64,000 nucleotides of DNA from Branchinecta lynchi. Taxonomy: Eukaryota > Arthropoda > Branchiopoda > Anostraca > Branchinectidae. Where the stretch lies: positions 18,037,998-18,101,997 of the forward strand of contig JAKZAP010000020.1 in assembly GCA_023053575.1 (NCBI GenBank). The letters run 5' to 3'. A model generated the notes under the pieces. The model did not search any database and was not told the DNA's origin. It saw nothing but the letters and a program-made list of their open reading frames with translations. Positions 54,541 to 64,000 of this stretch are shown in pieces (position 1 is the stretch's first letter; every line of letters begins with the position of its first letter). The translations under genes and the position numbers were made by a program.

Positions 54541-54960
54541 AGGTTCAAGGTTCAAGGTTTTTTTTATTCTTACTTTATATAGTACATAAACATTAACAAT
54601 ACTATACTCTGCACTTACAATTATTTCAGGGTTTGAACCGGAGAGAAGAAAAACATCGAATGGTTCAGACCCTTCCATAAAAGAAAATCAATAAAACGAA
54701 ATCGACCCAACGCTGAGTAGAAAGATCACCGCACGACATCGCCAACACGAACAATCAAAACAAAAACAACAACAAAAATGAGGGAAGGGTGACTGATAAC
54801 CAGTATCACTAGAGGAAAACACATAAATAAACATGAAATACAACCAATCTCTAACTGTTAATTATCCATTCTTAAACTTGTTAATGAGAATTTGGGACAG
54901 CTGTTTTTTTATACTTTCAAGGGATTTTGTAGAATCAATTTTAGTGTTCCCTCTATGAGG
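54541..54960 (-). mobile_element. Retroelement 3' end with (AGGTTCA)n tail
   Basis: AGGTTCAAGGTTCAAGGTTTT at the left, a T-run, then a UTR-like stretch. On the minus strand 54,990-54,890 reads SLESIKKQLSQILINKFKNG before a stop, which resembles a decayed ORF2 end. Confidence 0.4.
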
Positions 54961-55279
54961 ATTTGTTTGTCCCACCATATTCCAGGGTTTCTCACCAGAG
55001 CCTCACGACCACGTTCTGGTTAGTCTTCACTAGTAAGGTAAAAGCCAGACACTGGTGAGTACAAAACGGGTTATAGCGCTAGGAAGTATTATGTAACACT
55101 AGTAGTAAATAGCACTTTACCCATATACCAAGCAGTGCACATGACCCTAAGTAAAGGGGTAAGAGGATCCTAAGAATATGGTAGTGGAAGGCCCTGTTAA
55201 TCAACAAACTACTGTGATTGAAACAGATACTATTGCACACGGGGATTGCTGCACAGAATTATGAATCGGGTGCCAGTAA

Positions 55280-55930
55280 AAATATTTCGTAAGTAGATTG
55301 TGAAGTGCGGCTATCTACGGAGCCTTCTCCACTAATTTTGTATCGACCGTAATGTTTCGTAAGAAGATTGTGAAGTGCGGCTATCGACGGAGCCTTCTCG
55401 ACTAATTTTGTATCGATCCAATTATTTCGACCGTAATATTTCATAAGAAGATTGTCAAGTGCGGCTATCTACGGAGCCTTCTCCACTAATTTTGTATCGA
55501 CCATAGTTATCGATACCCTTGATCGATTTTGTATCGACCCGATTATTTCGACCGTAATATTTCGTAAGAAGATTGTGAAGTGCGGCTATCTAAGGAGCCT
55601 TCTCCACTAATTTTGTATCGACCATAGTTATCGATACCCTTGATCGATTTTGTATCGACCCGATTATTTCGACCGTAATATTTCGTAAGAAGATTGTGAA
55701 GTGCGGCTATCTACGGATTATTTCGACCGTAATATTTCGTAAGAAGATTGTGAAGTGCGGCTATCTCCACTAATTTTGTATCGACTATAGTTATCGACAC
55801 CCTTGATCGATTTTGTATCGACCCGATTATTTCGACCGTAATATTTCGTAAGAAGACTGTGAAGTGCGGCTATCTACGGAGCCTTCTCCACTAATTTTGT
55901 ATCGACCATAGTTATCGACACCCTTGATGG
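55280..55930 (+). repeat. Satellite block with composite units
   Basis: TTCGTAAG.AGATTGTGAAG followed by TGCGGCTATCTACGGAGCC occurs near 55,287, 55,354, 55,441, 55,561, 55,681, 55,736 and 55,846, giving spacings of about 67, 87, 120, 120, 55 and 110 bp. The 120-bp form adds ATAGTTATCGATACCCTTG and ATCGATTTTGTATCGACCCG. Confidence 0.85.
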
Positions 55931-55931
55931 A

Positions 55932-56156
55932 TTGCATAGCTATCTTCGGGATCCAGCTAGTGGCTTAGACCTTCTGAAGGTTGGCAAAAGCCGGCAACAG
56001 ACTTTACGAAATGAAATAGTTCAGAAGTTTAGTGAGCTGTGTCAATTCGCATCTAAATCCTTGACCGATGCAGATAGAGAATTTTCAGCAGAGCCAAGTC
56101 CGGCCGGGAGCTACCCTTATAGTAGTTTTTGTCTGCTATTCATCCTGACAAGATAA
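55932..56156 (+). CDS. Unrecognised ORF (74 aa) abutting the satellite
   Basis: It reads LRDPASGLDLLKVGKSRQQT, then IVQKFSELCQFASKSLTDAD, ending at TAA. Codon use looks protein-like, hydrophilic with a short hydrophobic end. There is no clear acceptor, since its 5' side is satellite. It could be a broken exon or part of a mobile element. Confidence 0.25.
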   Translation: MHSYLRDPASGLDLLKVGKSRQQTLRNEIVQKFSELCQFASKSLTDADREFSAEPSPAGSYPYSSFCLLFILTR

Positions 56157-56374
56157 TACGTAAAGTGTACGCAAACCAGAACACAAAATTTTAGTATGTA
56201 AACAACTTGACGTAGTCGCGGTTAATAATAAGCTTTCTGTGTAGTTAGACCTTTTTTAGTGACATAACTGTGAATCGTACTGACTTTAGGATAATAGCAC
56301 CTAGTCATTCTTTGTCTGAATTTAAGTTTTAGAAGATTACGACACATTGATTGTTATTCTATTCAGTGGTTTGT

Positions 56375-56720
56375 CAGGGGTTGCCCACTCCCGATTTTAG
56401 TGTACAGCACGTACGCGGTACCGCGTTGAGTGTCCGCTACCGGCACCGCTTGCTACGTGTTGCTACCGGTTGCTACGAATGGGAAATCGTCTGATTTATG
56501 GCCGCAACCGCTGGTTTCGGCCGGTGCCGGGAAAGGGTGTAGTTAACCCATCGGGGGTTTAGGAACGATGACTGTATCCGCTTAGGCGGTAAGTTTAATG
56601 TTAACAAGACATGGATTCGCGTTCATGCGGGAGAAAACGAGATCGACTTCCGATCTCGGAAAACGGAGCGACATATTTCGATCCGCGCGGAAACTTAAGG
56701 TGAACCTAGCCGCGTCGTTT
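56375..56720 (+). promoter_or_regulatory. CpG-dense patch, possible regulatory region
   Basis: Around 56,400-56,700 CG dinucleotides are unusually frequent for this window (GTACGCGGTACCGCG, CTACCGGCACCGC, ATCCGCGCGG). CTACCGG and TGCTACG recur. A palindrome GAGATCG..CGATCTC lies near 56,640. No start codon or gene was assigned. Confidence 0.25.
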
Positions 56721-57554
56721 AGTTAAGAGTTTTTATTATATTAGTCCTCGTGGAAGCGGTGTAAAGTTTTGTGATGGTAGATTTATTTTTTAATTTTCTT
56801 TTGCACTCATTCTTTCCTTATTTATTTGTGTTTATCATGGGAGAAAATAAATTGTTAAGTACCAGCCATTACAGTCTACCAGAAATACTTGATTGTTGGA
56901 TATGCTGTGCTAAACTCTGCTCACAGTTCCGGATACCCTGTGCGAAATTCCGGACACCCAAAGACGGTAAAGAATAACTTTAAATGTTTTTGTTTACTGC
57001 ATTTTGCTCAAATTATCAGTGGACCCGAATTGCTGATCGTAGGTCGGAATTCTCGCCAGGATTTTGGTATCATCGTCAATTAAATAATTAACAGCTGTGA
57101 TTTTTCAATTGGATGATGTAATTGAAGAAAATCCGGCCGGAAAAATCTTAATTCTTGTGTTTGCACTGTTAGGGCGCCCAGTGTTTGGCATCAAGTAATT
57201 TGAATTTGGCATAGCTTATCCAAGAGTCAGAGCTTTTCTGGCAGATTAGCCTATTATCTGTTAGCTCCGTTCATGTTGCTACATACGTAGGTGCTATCTG
57301 CAAGAACGCGCCGTACCGTAATTTCGTAACAGATCGTCCCTCTCTGAGTATGTCGGTGTGTACGTGTTTCTTCATGTTTGGGCCATTCCTACTCACAGAC
57401 GTATCTCTCATGCCGTAGCGCATGTTTTCCCTCAAACAAGGGCAATTTTCCCTTCCACTATCGGGGACTATTCCGAATCAGGGGAATCAGTTTCTTGGAC
57501 GAGTCTGAAGGTAGCTGTTGCTTCTGACGATATGGATACGGGGACGTGACATCT

Positions 57555-57665
57555 CTTGCAATCTCAAGATGTGGGGTCTTCTTTTTTTCGTGCTGGTGGG
57601 CAGCTTTAGAGGCGGTCGACCCCAAGGCCATGGGTAAGTTGCAACTATTTATCTCCCAGTATTTA
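57555..57665 (+). repeat. Repeat K, copy 1
   Basis: AGATGTGGGGTCTTC, TTAGAGGCGGTCGACCCC, then GGCCATGGGTAAGTTGCA. Further copies are at 58,700 and 58,905. Confidence 0.5.
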
Positions 57666-57683
57666 AAATAACTGAATACAATA

Positions 57684-58096
57684 GTCGCGTTTTTTACAGA
57701 TCGACTGGCGATTGGGACTTGTTCCCGGGTTCATCCAGTTGACCGTTTTTTGTCGCTTGATAGGGGAGCGAGAACAAGCCTTCGAAAAACGGTCTAAATC
57801 AGTCAATAAATCAGTCCATCCCCACAACTCTTCCCTCGGCAGTCTCTGAAACTGCTGCAGTACTGGCGCTTCCTGAGGTGTAAATTGTACGTTTTTGGGT
57901 CCACATGTTTCAGTTTTCAAAATTTGGCACCAAGTTTGACTGGACCTCCAAGAGAAAGGTGCATCGGATCGACTGTTGACTTTGTTCCCAGTCGATCTCC
58001 AGTCAAGCGACAAAAAACGGATCGACTGGACCTCCAGTCGACAGTCGATCGCAAAAAACGGCAACTTTCTTTCCAAGCGATTGCAAAAAACGCGAC
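57684..58096. mobile_element. 413-bp MITE flanked by TA (Tc1/mariner-like)
   Basis: The ends GTCGCGTTTTTT and AAAAAACGCGAC are flanked on both sides by TA. Subterminal inverted blocks include GATCGACTGG / CCAGTCGATC. The frame across it (one reads DRLDLQSTVDRKKRQLS) is not a gene. Confidence 0.65.
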
Positions 58097-58425
58097 TAAT
58101 AAGACTAGGCTCTGCTTTCAACAAATTATCCACGGCAGTGGCTGTTTTAAGCCTTTTTGCGCACCCTTTGACTCGTAGCTAAAACGAGGAAAAATTTACA
58201 TAACCGGTCTTTCTGATAGAAAAGCTTCCTGCAGACAAATTTCGACAGTAAAATACGGCAAGTGAGAAAATCAACGAGGTTTTATTAGAGGGCTTAGAAT
58301 GTACCGTACGAAATTCCGGCTTAGAAATGGTTGGAGTGATTACAGAAGTAGGCTGCGTTAGTATTGTATGTACGAAATGTCCTTTAAAGGACCCGTCGTA
58401 CTTATGATACGAATTCATTCTACTT
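58097..58425 (+). repeat. Repeat L, + orientation
   Basis: CTCTGCTTTCAACAAATTA, GGCTGTTTTAAGCCTTT, ACATAACCGGT, GGTTTTATTAGAGGG and TCCTTTAAAGGACCCG. The inverse is at 59,030-59,340 and a partial copy at 59,560-59,820. Confidence 0.55.
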
Positions 58426-58699
58426 CAGTAGGATCCGTTCTCGTGCTCCGTTATCGTTCCCGCTATTCTAAACTTCTTATGTCAGTTGACATTACGCTGA
58501 TTATCACGCTTGTTGTCTTTACGTGGTGGTTAGGCTCCCAATGATTATTTCTGTGAAAGTCATTGGTCAGCAGACAGCTTGTGCAAATTTTTTCACGCTT
58601 CTCGTCCAAGGCAAGGGACATGGACAAAAGCTAGAAACAGCTGAAGTATTATACAATGTGCTTGAAGTATAGCAGAAACACTCTGTACTGCAAGGCGTC

Positions 58700-58870
58700 C
58701 TTTAAGATGTGGGGTCTTGTTTGAAGAAGAAAAAAAATAAGAAAGCATTAGAGGCGTCGATCCCAGGGCTATGGGAAAGTTGCAGGTATTTATTTTTTTT
58801 TGTTTAAAGGACCCATCTTACATATAATAGTAGTGCAACCTGCTTCCCTAATCACTCCATGTATATAAAT
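58700..58870 (+). repeat. Repeat K, copy 2
   Basis: GTCCTTTAAGATGTGGGGTC, AAGCATTAGAGGCG, GGCTATGGGAAAGTTGCAGG, TTTAAAGGACCCATCTTAC. Confidence 0.55.
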
Positions 58871-58904
58871 ATATATATATGTCTGCTGAAGTATAGCAGA
58901 AATA

Positions 58905-59050
58905 GTGTGGAAGGTGTCCTTTAAATGTTGGGTCTTGTTTGAAAAAAAAAAAAACTTAAGAAAGCATTAGAGGCGGTCGATCCCATGGCTATGGGTAAGT
59001 TGCAGGCATTTATTTAATTTTGTTTAAAGGACCCATCTTACCTATAATAT
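58905..59050 (+). repeat. Repeat K, copy 3
   Basis: GTCCTTTAAATGTTGGGTC, AAGCATTAGAGGCGGTCG, GGCTATGGGTAAGTTGCAGG, TTTAAAGGACCCATCTTAC. About 205 bp after copy 2. Confidence 0.55.
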
Positions 59051-59340
59051 CCTACTTTCATAATCAGTCCATATATTTCTAAACCCGGAGACCCCTAATT
59101 TCGTACGGTACATTGTAACCCCTCTAATAAAACCACGCTGATTTTTTCACTTGCCGTCTTTCGTTACCTTCAATGTGTATCACGCTGTCGAAGGTTGTCT
59201 GCGAGAAATTTTTCCATCTGAAAAACCGGTTATGTAAATTGTTTCGCTGTTTTCGCTACAAGTCATTACGGGTCTCGGAAAAGCTTAAAACGGCCAAAAC
59301 CGTGGGTTATTTGTTGGAAGCACAGCCTAGTTTTAAAGTA
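59051..59340 (-). repeat. Repeat L, inverted copy
   Basis: TTCGTACGGTACATT, CCTCTAATAAAACCACG, ACCGGTTATGTAAATT and GCTTAAAACGGCC are the reverse of 58,110-58,340. Confidence 0.55.
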
Positions 59341-59559
59341 TTCAAATATTGTCGTTGTCGTTGAAGGGGTAGAGAATCTTCTGTATTTTGGTTTTGGAGT
59401 AACCTGTCTCTTCTTCTTGTTTCCAGCAATCATGGGTACTTGTCGGCGGCATGTATGGGTGATTTGAATTTCCGTACTTCGGTGATACATATTAATTCTG
59501 CTGAAGCACACCTCGCACTATATACTTTTTAAGTTCCAATGTTCAGAACTGTTTGAATA

Positions 59560-59820
59560 CCGTAAACCTAGGCCCTGCTTTCAACAAATTAACCACAGCT
59601 TTGGCTGTTTTAAGCCTTTCCCCAGGTCCAGTGACTTCTTGCAGAAACTCGGCAAAGTTCAGATGGCACATAATGCGCATGGAAAATCGCGATTTGTGGC
59701 ACGGCGAGAGATTAGTTAGGTATCATTAACGGGCTTAAAATTTTGGTCTCCAAGCTTAAGAATAATGACTGCAATCACGGAAGTAAGTCGCATTGGCAAT
59801 ATGGACATGACGGGTCCTTT
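59560..59820 (+). repeat. Repeat L, third copy (partial)
   Basis: CCCTGCTTTCAACAAATTAA, GGCTGTTTTAAGCCTTT, then GACGGGTCCTTTAAAG. Confidence 0.5.
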
Positions 59821-60220
59821 AAAGTTTAACCGAGAAGGGGTGGTTACCCATCACTTATTCACGAATAATCGATTTTCAAATAGTGGAATTTCCATGTGAT
59901 TTCTTGTACCTCTATGCGCTTGTATTTTTGTTGTATGCTTACGAGAAATATTTATGTTTGGTTTTTTGTTCAGGCACTAAGAAATCTTCACCAATGTCAC
60001 CAACGCCCACTGAAAAGCCGCGTTTGTGTTGAGGTTAAAATTTCCCGCGTCATAGTAGAATTTACTATGTGGGGACGGCCGCAGATATTCTGAACGTCAT
60101 AACTAAAGCAGATAGTAGAACATTAAAAAATCCGTTTGCAGTATCCAAATAATTCAATGTATTCAATTAAATTACACAAAAGTAAGTTTGCTTTTCAGTT
60201 AAACTTTAAAAAAACTAAGT
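59821..60220 (+). repeat. Dispersed repeat C, longest copy
   Basis: GTGGTTACCCATCACTTATT, AGTGGAATTTCC, GTTCAGGCACTAAGAAATC, GCGTCATAGTAGAATT and GGGGACGGCCGCAGATATTC. It matches 1,375-1,620 (+) and 7,320-7,720 (reverse). Confidence 0.6.
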
Positions 60221-60735
60221 ACTCAATTGGCGACATTGTAAACCAAAGTTGATAGGGTGTTCCACCCTTTGTGCATGTGGATACCATGGTGACATTTCTA
60301 ACACTGTTGGATTTCTAACACTGTTATTTTAATTAGTAAAGCAATTAAATGTGGTAAGGGCGGATCAGATACGTCTTACGAAATCCAAACCTAGGGGAGA
60401 TGGGATCGAGCCAAACTACTGCATTCCCTTTAAACCACGTACGAGCGCCTGACAGTTTGCATATCTAATCACTTGCATGTAGAAAATTGGAACAAAGAAC
60501 AAGGAGAAAATTAAAATTTCGCTTTGGTATTAGAGATGCGATATTTCACTGGTTAGGATTGAGTTTGACATATTGGGCCGCTAAGAGTGCGACCGTGCTC
60601 ATGTGACACCAATACCGCTTCGACTGACCACGCTACGATGATTTTTCGAATTTCGCGGCGTCATTTTTTCAGGTGAGGCGCGGCCCTGACACTGCGAGGC
60701 CCTTAAAAGGTATATCTCTCGAATCAGTGGAGGTT
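60221..60735. other. No recognised gene
   Basis: A weak Pol III B-box-like string (GGCTCGATCCC on the minus strand, about 60,410) has no convincing A box partner. Confidence 0.3.
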
Positions 60736-60739
60736 GTAG

Positions 60740-60918
60740 GCAAGGCCGTATCCAGGGGGAGGGGGGGTTGCCCCCCCTCCCCCCGAAACATACAAAATAA
60801 TCCTTTTTATAGGCTTTTTCCTCTGATCTATGTGTTTTTTGTACTTTTTGTCTGACCAGCAGGCACCCCCCCCCCCCCCCCCCCCCCCGAAATAAATTCC
60901 TGGATACTGGCCTGGTTG
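60740..60918 (-). mobile_element. TIR element with G/C tracts, second copy (inverted)
   Basis: CAAGGCCGTATCCAGG at the left and CCTGGATACTGGCCT at the right, with a C-run of about 26 (60,863-60,888). It is the reverse of 16,407-16,600. Confidence 0.55.
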
Positions 60919-61172
60919 TAGGACACGAACAATTGTAGTAAATCGCAGTGAATATATTTGAGTCTACATGTATCGAGACAGTGGCCAGCGAGGCATCGGT
61001 CGCGTTTACGTTATGAACCGCCCTAGGGACAATCAAATCCTATGTTAGGTCCTCATCATATGTTCACACCATTTACGTCACGACTGTATGTATTCCGCCA
61101 TAATTAATACGACACCGCATATGCTGGAAGTTTTAATACGGAAAATAGATTTCTTATCACTTTCAGTACTAT

Positions 61173-61212
61173 ATATGACTAAGTCCACAACACGCTAGTG
61201 ATCCTCGGATCC
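61173..61212 (-). repeat. Fragment of repeat I
   Basis: TATATGACTAAGTCCACAAC then ACGCTAGTGATCCTC matches the first 40 bp of 37,063-37,262. The rest is missing. Confidence 0.5.
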
Positions 61213-61549
61213 TCCAAAACCACTCACAAGAATTCCCCAACTCCCCAATTCCGCAAGAAAACCCCCAACCAAATCACTACATGTGAAAAATTACTCCTAC
61301 AGACACCAAACCATGAAAACTAGAAAAATATTTGATAATCGAATATTTCGAACTACAATATTTACTTATATTCTATGCTATACATTCTAATTGGATCGTA
61401 AAAGAATCCCATTTTGTTTTCACCATAATTTGCGTGAGGATCGTTTTCAGGGTTAATACTTGTTTGATATTAAATTTGCTGTTCCTTTTTAGAGAAGCCC
61501 CTCCTCCGTAGGTTTCCTTTCCTCCATTGGCCAATGCGAAAAAAAATAA

Positions 61550-61842
61550 TCTTGAAAATAATCTTTCAGCCGAAGCTGACTGCGAATCATAGTTAATAGT
61601 GACAAACGGATATGTCAATCGAACTATTTCGGGCATTTGTTGGCAATGGTCCTCTTCGGACTCTAATCGCCAGAGCTGGGAATTGAACTCAAGCTGGGAA
61701 CCGAACTTCACTTCTCAGCTTGAGTGGTTTGAGCCTCAAGAGAACCCTTGCCAAGAAGGGCCGAAATATCGCTCGAACAAAGTTCAGTTGACGGATCCGT
61801 TTTTCACTATCCACTCAACACCTATACTTTAAATATTCCCTT
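61550..61842. repeat. Repeat H in foldback form
   Basis: The left half, ending GGCAATGGTCCTCTTCGGAC, is answered by the right half GAGAACCCTTGCCAAGAAGG, CCGAAATATCGCTCG and TTCAGTTGACGGATCCG. Left end GCCGAAGCTGACTGCGAATC. Confidence 0.6.
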
Positions 61843-62179
61843 CTTTTACAAATAAACTATAGGTACAAGTCCCCTCCTAATAAAACTCTCCTTAGAAACT
61901 TCTGATTTCTAGAACATCTCCTTATAAATCTCTTGATTTTTTGGATTACTGAATCTCTGGATTTCTCCCGATTTTTTATTTTTGTCTACATTTTTTCAGA
62001 ATTCTGAAGTGGAAGCACTGCTTTTATCCTCAGATATGTGTCAGTTGCCTACTTGCTGTGCGGCCACAGTCTTTCCGCGCTAATATTTATCCTCGATTCT
62101 GTTCAACGAAACGTTGTATCTGCTATGCCGAAGCAGAATTTGTTTTATTTCTTTTCGCTTTGTTCTTTTCGTTTGTAGG

Positions 62180-62570
62180 TTCAAGCAAGAACAAAATAAG
62201 ATAGAACCTCCATCTCCCTATCTCTGGCTATGCGGAGTCGAGTATTCCCACATGCCTTTTCCGCTGCGAACCTCCGCGCCACATCACGTTTCGTTACCTC
62301 TACAATTAGTTACATCGCTGTGAATCCACCTTGAGGAAAAGTAGGAGACAAAGCTGTTTGGTTCTTTGGACGCGCTCAAGAGGGGGTCAGCGCGCGGAGT
62401 ATGCCTCCTGTATTTTCTTTCTCTGCGATGCCATCAGCAACGGTGAAGATGGAAGTAGAGTAGACGGGTAAAAGGCTACAGTAAATACCTCTAGTTTCGC
62501 TCAGTTTTATCATAGTCGCTGCATGGTACCAAAGACGGAGGTTCTATCTGATTATTTGTTCTTGGTTCAA
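62180..62570. mobile_element. 391-bp inverted-repeat MITE
   Basis: Arms of about 32-34 bp: left TTCAAGCAAGAACAAAATAA then GATAGAACCTCC (62,180-62,211), right GGAGGTTCTATCTGATTATT then TGTTCTTGGTTCAA (62,537-62,570). The interior is CpG-richer than its surroundings and codes for nothing recognised. Confidence 0.65.
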
Positions 62571-63055
62571 GTGAGCACATATAAAACCTATCAGGCGCCG
62601 ATACTTTCTTTTTAAGTAAAGGTTCACTGAGCAGGGCTGAAATACGAATATCTTTTTACGACAAACTTTTTCAAAAACTTCCAAAAAATTTTAAAACCCG
62701 CAGATATTACATTGACCATTGCTACGCTAGCGTCGAATAACGTTTTTATTTGTTCGAAAGATCTTTCAAACTTTTAGTAGCTCTACGTCAGGAAAAATAG
62801 AGTTTGTTCTATTAATGGAGATATACTATTTTGTAAACCTAGTTCAAATCATTGAGCCATTTTCTAAAATGGATTCCTGTTTATGGTTTATTGGTCATGG
62901 TACAAGTCCCTTGTGCAAAGTGCCATCTATGTATTATTATTAATTTCCGTGGCACGGGGATGTGAACTGGTTAGATGAATTTGCCTTCGGGTGGGATCAC
63001 TGTTCCTATGGCCGGCTTCTACCAGACTATTGTAGTGGTATGCGAACTCTGTTCA
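62571..63055. other. No gene recognised
   Basis: AT-rich sequence without exon signals or repeats that could be matched in the window. Confidence 0.35.
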
Positions 63056-63060
63056 CAAGC

Positions 63061-63136
63061 CCCTCGGTAGCTCAGATGGTAGAGCGACTGCCTTGTAAGC
63101 ACACGGTCCTGGGTTCAAATCCCGGGTGAGGAGCAT
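63061..63136 (+). tRNA. tRNA-Thr(UGU)-like gene or pseudogene
   Basis: D-arm GCTC..GAGC, anticodon loop CTTGTAA (anticodon TGT) and T-arm CCTGGG TTCAAAT CCCGGG are present, and a T5 Pol III terminator follows GAGGAGCA at once. The acceptor pairs as GCCCCTC/GAGGAGC with one C-A mismatch and extra bases on both inner sides. The anticodon stem has only three good pairs. A box TAGCTCAGATGG and B box GGTTCAAATCC are good. The flaws point to a tRNA pseudogene or a SINE head, though a working gene is not excluded. Confidence 0.5.
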
Positions 63137-63315
63137 TTTTGTCTATCAGTTCACTATTTATAAAATGTCATCCTATATGTTTAGCAGCAAAGACGTCATC
63201 AAATTAACTACTGCCAATAAACCAACTAGTTCTGAGAATCTAGTACACTTACTTTGCAGCCAAACATATATCAGCATTAACATCATCATTCGCTGTTCTG
63301 AATGAAAAAAAAAAA

Positions 63316-64000
63316 ACAAGAGCTAAGAACTCATATGGCACTTGTACGAGTAGGCTGTACAAGAAAGTAGATGAGAACGTCACAAAATACACCCGCCATA
63401 CAAAAATGCGGTTCGGAAATAGAAATAGAAATAGAATATTTAGTTTCAATCATTTCTGAGCAGTTCCGGCATCGTCTCGATTGTCTGTAGCAAATGCACA
63501 TGACTGTTCAAACTTTCATCCCAATAAATCCATTTGTTTGATCCTTAGACGTGCTACACGATTTCCGGTACTCACTCTATCTCCACCTACCGTGGCCGAA
63601 TCTGGTTCGGAATAAAAAAAAATCGACTACCTAAAGCTTCTTCGTTTATACCATCTATCAAGTTTCACTCGAATCTGAGCATTTTTGGAAAGTTCCGGTA
63701 CCCCCCCCCCCCCCCTCCCACCAACGTTGTCGGAGCCGGTCCGGGCCCAATCTCTTAATTCCCTGTTCCTGTCCATCAAGTTTGACTGAAATTGGAGCAT
63801 AGCCTATCTGCAAGTTTCCAGTACCCACCCTATCTTGGCCGAATCCGTCCCGGACGCCAAATAACAATTCTAGGCCGCATAAACTCGGCACTGTCGAATT
63901 TGCATCTCATTTGGTCCATCCGTTTGGTTTTTGTGCATGTCAAAGGTCCCCCCACCCCCAATTCCCCTAATCGTGGTCGCATATGGTTCGAACGCATGTT
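63316..64000 (-). mobile_element. Repeat family B, inverted copy cut by the window edge
   Basis: It starts with the reversed 3' terminus (ACAAGAGCTAAGAACTCATA, then TGGCACTTGTACGAGTAGGC) and continues closely like the reverse of 12,870-13,530, with a 16-C run at 63,699-63,714. Confidence 0.7.

Noticed and set aside
60405..60460. Possible reverse tRNA (GGCTCGATCCC B box)
   Set aside because: No A box at the right distance and no cloverleaf could be drawn.

Overview
This is animal (metazoan) nuclear DNA: spliced exons with GT/AG borders and a polypyrimidine tract, tRNA-type Pol III boxes, many decayed non-LTR retrotransposons with short microsatellite tails, and a very high load of MITE-like, foldback and Helitron-like repeats. 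No bacterial operon structure is present. A marine or other invertebrate fits, but the phylum cannot be settled from the sequence alone.

The only recognised host gene is on the + strand and runs off the left edge. Three exons, at 23,672-23,879, 45,324-45,460 and 52,919-53,068 (with stop), join in frame (phase 1, then phase 0). They encode the C-terminal ~164 residues of a Golgi alpha-mannosidase II type enzyme (GH38, MAN2A family). None of the three starts with ATG, so a simple ORF search misses them. The introns are 21.4 kb and 7.5 kb and consist largely of transposable elements. No earlier exon was recognised in the first 23.6 kb, which is also mostly repeats.

Layout. 1-8.2 kb: diverged copies of a large repeat family (here 'B-prime'), one split by a 3.8 kb Helentron-like element. 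8.2-13.5 kb: two full-sized copies of repeat family B, made of ~134/148-bp units with long G-runs. 14-17.8 kb: interlocked palindromes, a LINE end, foldback elements and one arm of a repeat bounded by GGGATCCC. 19.3-22.2 kb: LINE ends and an ~80-bp tandem array. 23.7-45.3 kb: intron 1, holding an inverted second arm of the GGGATCCC repeat, a CACTA-like MITE, a second Helentron-like copy and four LINE remnants. 45.5-52.9 kb: intron 2, holding two family-B copies head to head. 53-64 kb: a second CACTA-like MITE, a satellite block, a TA-flanked MITE, several inverted-repeat families, a tRNA-Thr-like gene and another family-B copy cut by the window edge.

Most long open frames here are accidental readings through tandem repeats (proline/serine-rich proteins that recur in several copies) and are not annotated as genes. 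Assignments rest on reading motifs by eye and on remembered family features; no database search was run.
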